DNA of 64,000 nucleotides from Blautia parvula (lineage in GTDB: Bacteria; Bacillota; Clostridia; Lachnospirales; Lachnospiraceae), in contig NZ_CP084061.1 of NCBI RefSeq assembly GCF_020215665.1, positions 2,016,001 to 2,080,000 of the forward strand, in the 5' to 3' direction. Below the pieces are notes generated by a model. That model had not been told where the DNA came from. It did no database searches and saw only the letters and a program-made list of their open reading frames with translations. Positions 61,916-64,000 of this stretch are shown one piece after another (the first letter of the stretch is position 1; each line of letters opens with the position of its first letter). A program made the position numbers and the translations under genes.

Positions 61916-62827
61916 TCAAAGCTCTCTCTCCAATCGTTCCCTGGCTTCCGGTGCCTGCCTCTCCATTTTTTCCGGAAATCCGAACATGGAGACACAGGCT
62001 ATATTATCTCCGCCTGCTTTCGGGGCATCCGGGAGAAGCTGTTTTTCTGCGAAATTCATCTCCCGAAGTGTCCGGAAGATTCCGTCAAAGTCTACATCGC
62101 CCTCGCCCATAGCAAGGTGCTGATGGATGGTCACATCCGCCTTTCCCCTTCCATTCAGCCACGGTGGATTGGCAATATAACGGCAGTCAAGAGTCTGGTT
62201 GAACGTATCTGCAAACAACACATGCGTCAGTTCATCTCCGGCATACTTAAGCATGGAGCACACATCTCCCTTTCCCTCATCGTAAAAGAACCCATGAGGC
62301 GCAGAGTATACATATCCCAGATTCCTGGAGCGGAAGGACTTCACCATGTCACAGGTCTCATTGTTCCGCTCACAAAAATCATAAGGATGAGACTGGATTT
62401 CCACCCGGATACCCTCCCGCTCTATGATGGGAAGCAGTTCCTCCATGGATCTAAACCACATGCCATTGCAGATTTCCTGATGGTTGGGATCTCCTGAGAG
62501 CTCCGTGTTGATGACCTGTACCCCCATGTCAGCTGCAATCTCTATCATTCGTTTCCAGTTCGATACCGCAAACCTGCGCTCCTCCTCTGTGGGACCTGAC
62601 CAGCGGTATACCACAATAAAGGATGAGATTTCCACACCTGTTTCTCTGAGTGCTTTTCTGTACTCCTGTTCGCACTCTCTTGAAAAAAGAGGGTGCTTAT
62701 AAAAGGGATTTATCCTCGGATGGGGTGACTGTTCAATATACCGGTATCCCCAGTCCGCCACCTGATGGACCATACGGTTAATATCCATCTGTTTTGCCAG
62801 AACATCCACATCAAATGCTATCTTCAT
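61916..62827 (-). CDS. Sugar phosphate isomerase/epimerase-like TIM-barrel protein
   Basis: A 303-residue protein of the AP-endonuclease-2/xylose-isomerase-like TIM-barrel class. Visible: MKIAFDVDVLAKQM start, GYRYIEQSPHPRINP, VINTELSGDP, VEIQSHPYDF, and the metal-ligand region ADTFNQ with HQHLAMGEGDVDFDGI near the end. Inosose dehydratase (IolE), IolI and IolH share this fold. It lies 26 bases after the IolG-like gene, so an inositol-type isomerase or dehydratase role is likely but not proven. A terminator follows. Confidence 0.85.
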   Translation of the reverse strand: MKIAFDVDVLAKQMDINRMVHQVADWGYRYIEQSPHPRINPFYKHPLFSRECEQEYRKALRETGVEISSFIVVYRWSGPTEEERRFAVSNWKRMIEIAADMGVQVINTELSGDPNHQEICNGMWFRSMEELLPIIEREGIRVEIQSHPYDFCERNNETCDMVKSFRSRNLGYVYSAPHGFFYDEGKGDVCSMLKYAGDELTHVLFADTFNQTLDCRYIANPPWLNGRGKADVTIHQHLAMGEGDVDFDGIFRTLREMNFAEKQLLPDAPKAGGDNIACVSMFGFPEKMERQAPEARERLEREL

Positions 62828-62853
62828 ATCACTGCCTCCTGCCCTGTTTTCTA

Positions 62854-63870
62854 TCAGCCTTTATAAAAATCCGGGCGGTCAGTCAGCGGAACGTCCTCAA
62901 TTCCTCCGCTTATCTGGGATTTCAGGCAGGCATCTGTGGTAACTGCTGCACAGTAACCATCCCACGCTGACGCTGCTGCCGCACAGTAAGTATCTTCATT
63001 GCAGGCATCTACCCATGCCTGGAATTCCCTGTTATAGGATTCTTCAAAAAAGCCAAGACCGTCAGAGGTCATGCCCACTGAGGAACTGTTCTTAGTACAG
63101 ACATTAACGCGGGCATGGCGCGGCAGGGTCGCAGTGCCGTCCTCACACAGAACCTCGCAGCGGATATCATAAGCATACTGGCAGTTCACCCAGATTTCTG
63201 CCGTGATCACCATACCGGAAGATGTGGTAAGCAGTACGATCTGCGGATCATGCAGATTAGGGTTCTTAGAATATTTTGTAGTCTTCGGAAAAATTACCTG
63301 GGCTTTTGTGAAATAATCCCCAACCAGCCAGCTCATGGTATCAATCTCGTGTATCGCAGTGCCTGTCACAGCGACAACATCATCAAATGCTTCCGGGTAA
63401 TCCGCATTTCTGTGAGCGCAGTGCGCAACCAGGGGCTCACCCAGTCTGCCGGATACCACCAGTTCTTTCAGCTCCTGGTACGCCTCGTCAAACCGGCGGT
63501 TAAAGCCAAGCTGGATCAGGCGTTTGCCGCCGGCCATCTCCGCATCCACCACTTTCCTTGCCCCCTCTGAGGATGCTGACAGCGGTTTTTCACAGAAAAT
63601 AAATTTTTTAAGCCGCAGTGCCTCCAGACAGAACTCCTCATGTGTCTTGTCAGCGCTGACGATCACAATAGCATCCACTTCCGGGTCCCGGATCAAGGCG
63701 ATGGGGTCGGCCATAAAACGAACGCTCTCATAAGGGGCAGTCACTTCCCTTGCACGTGCCTCATTGACATCCGATACTGCTGTCACCGTAGCGTTGTTGA
63801 TTCTTGTCATCAGACGAAGAAAATGCTGGGTTCCCATAGCTCCTACACCAATAATTCCTACTCTAAGCAT
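62854..63870 (-). CDS. Gfo/Idh/MocA oxidoreductase, inositol 2-dehydrogenase-like
   Basis: A 338-residue NAD(P)-dependent dehydrogenase. It has the N-terminal Rossmann motif VGIIGVGAMG, the catalytic FCEKPLS lysine motif near residue 95, GFNRRFDEAYQEL, the HEID dyad (AIHEIDTMSWLVG) and the SAWDGYCAA signature typical of IolG-type inositol dehydrogenases. These oxidise myo-inositol or related cyclitols to the 2-keto form. AGGAGGAATTTTATT precedes the ATG. It is followed by the TIM-barrel isomerase gene, giving a plausible two-step module. Other Gfo/Idh substrates are possible. Confidence 0.85.
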   Translation of the reverse strand: MLRVGIIGVGAMGTQHFLRLMTRINNATVTAVSDVNEARAREVTAPYESVRFMADPIALIRDPEVDAIVIVSADKTHEEFCLEALRLKKFIFCEKPLSASSEGARKVVDAEMAGGKRLIQLGFNRRFDEAYQELKELVVSGRLGEPLVAHCAHRNADYPEAFDDVVAVTGTAIHEIDTMSWLVGDYFTKAQVIFPKTTKYSKNPNLHDPQIVLLTTSSGMVITAEIWVNCQYAYDIRCEVLCEDGTATLPRHARVNVCTKNSSSVGMTSDGLGFFEESYNREFQAWVDACNEDTYCAAAASAWDGYCAAVTTDACLKSQISGGIEDVPLTDRPDFYKG

Positions 63871-63907
63871 AATAAAATTCCTCCTGAATTTATATAAATT
63901 TTATAAT

Positions 63908-63924
63908 CGGGTTTTAATAACCCG
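63908..63924 (-). promoter_or_regulatory. Short hairpin between the last two genes
   Basis: CGGGTT/AACCCG (63908-63913 with 63919-63924) with a 5-base loop lies between the partial gene and the IolG-like gene. Only an AT-rich stretch follows; it may be a weak attenuator. Confidence 0.35.
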
Positions 63925-63927
63925 TTG

Positions 63928-64000
63928 TTATACATTTTCCATAATCGCTTTCACTGCATCCTGTGTACCGTTTGCCGGGAACAGTTCATATCCTATCCTT
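63928..64000 (-). CDS. C-terminal end of an unidentified gene (cut by window edge)
   Basis: The last 23 residues of a minus-strand gene are visible (GYELFPANGTQDAVKAIMEN near the end, stop TAA at 63928-63930). The frame is coding-like and lies upstream of the IolG-like gene in the same direction, 57 bases away, so it is probably in the same operon. There is too little sequence to name a family. Confidence 0.6.
   Translation of the reverse strand, partial: RIGYELFPANGTQDAVKAIMENV

Noticed and set aside
61684-61995. 103-codon minus-strand frame across the gene-free interval
   Set aside because: It overlaps the terminator and the 3' end of the isomerase gene, has no ribosome site and resembles no protein.

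Overview
The window looks like a chromosome segment from a gut-type member of the Clostridia, most likely Lachnospiraceae; the genus cannot be fixed from the sequence. Signs are moderate G+C, strong AGGAGG-type ribosome binding sites, YesM/YesN-type two-component systems, PucR-type regulators, many carbohydrate ABC and GPH transporters, a surface protein with a KTGD-type wall-anchor tail, and collagen-like proteins of the kind found on clostridial spores. There are about 41 confident protein genes, one tRNA-Leu(CAA), two decayed gene fragments and one strong candidate for an unannotated structured RNA. No insertion sequence, prophage or CRISPR array is visible.

Layout. 1-2.9 kb: a phosphorolytic disaccharide operon (GH94 phosphorylase plus the start of a phosphohexomutase). 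3-10.8 kb: a patatin-like lipase and a metallophosphoesterase-rubrerythrin-rubredoxin fusion, transcribed behind two tandem PucR-type regulators that diverge from an MFS transporter and a UroD-superfamily enzyme. 10.9-16.1 kb: tRNA-Leu, an AgrA/AgrC-like pair and two collagen-like proteins. 16.2-22.9 kb: an ABC exporter pair, a DUF4177 gene with a small membrane protein behind a palindromic operator, a recently acquired AT-rich GNAT gene beside a decayed GNAT remnant, a chemoreceptor, and an AraC/VOC pair.

23-46.5 kb is the most interesting part: a glycan-utilisation locus on the minus strand. It encodes a YesM/YesN two-component system with its own solute-binding lipoprotein, an HPr-like protein lacking the phosphorylatable histidine, a cytosolic DUF5695-like protein, an AraC regulator, a GPH symporter, an ABC importer without an ATPase, a GH127 beta-L-arabinofuranosidase-like enzyme, a 1715-residue secreted enzyme with FIVAR repeats and a C-terminal dockerin, a wall-anchored cohesin protein, a LacI regulator and an NhaC-type antiporter. 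The secreted enzyme can plausibly be held at the surface by cohesin-dockerin pairing, products imported by the ABC or GPH carriers, and digestion finished inside. Two nearly identical terminator-promoter modules (36573-36663 and 41827-41917) tie two of the transcription units together. Gene content resembles the bifidobacterial HypBA1/HypBA2 beta-arabino-oligosaccharide locus.

46.7-61.4 kb holds large signalling proteins (a GGDEF-EAL protein and a multi-PAS hybrid kinase, which share an unusual three-cysteine PAS variant), a double-winged-helix GntR regulator, a DMT transporter, an AraC regulator, an IolA-type dehydrogenase and adenine deaminase. The 528-base gene-free interval 61388-61915 appears to encode a folded RNA of about 200-230 nt on the minus strand, ending in an intrinsic terminator. 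The right end carries inositol-type catabolic genes (TIM-barrel isomerase, Gfo/Idh dehydrogenase).
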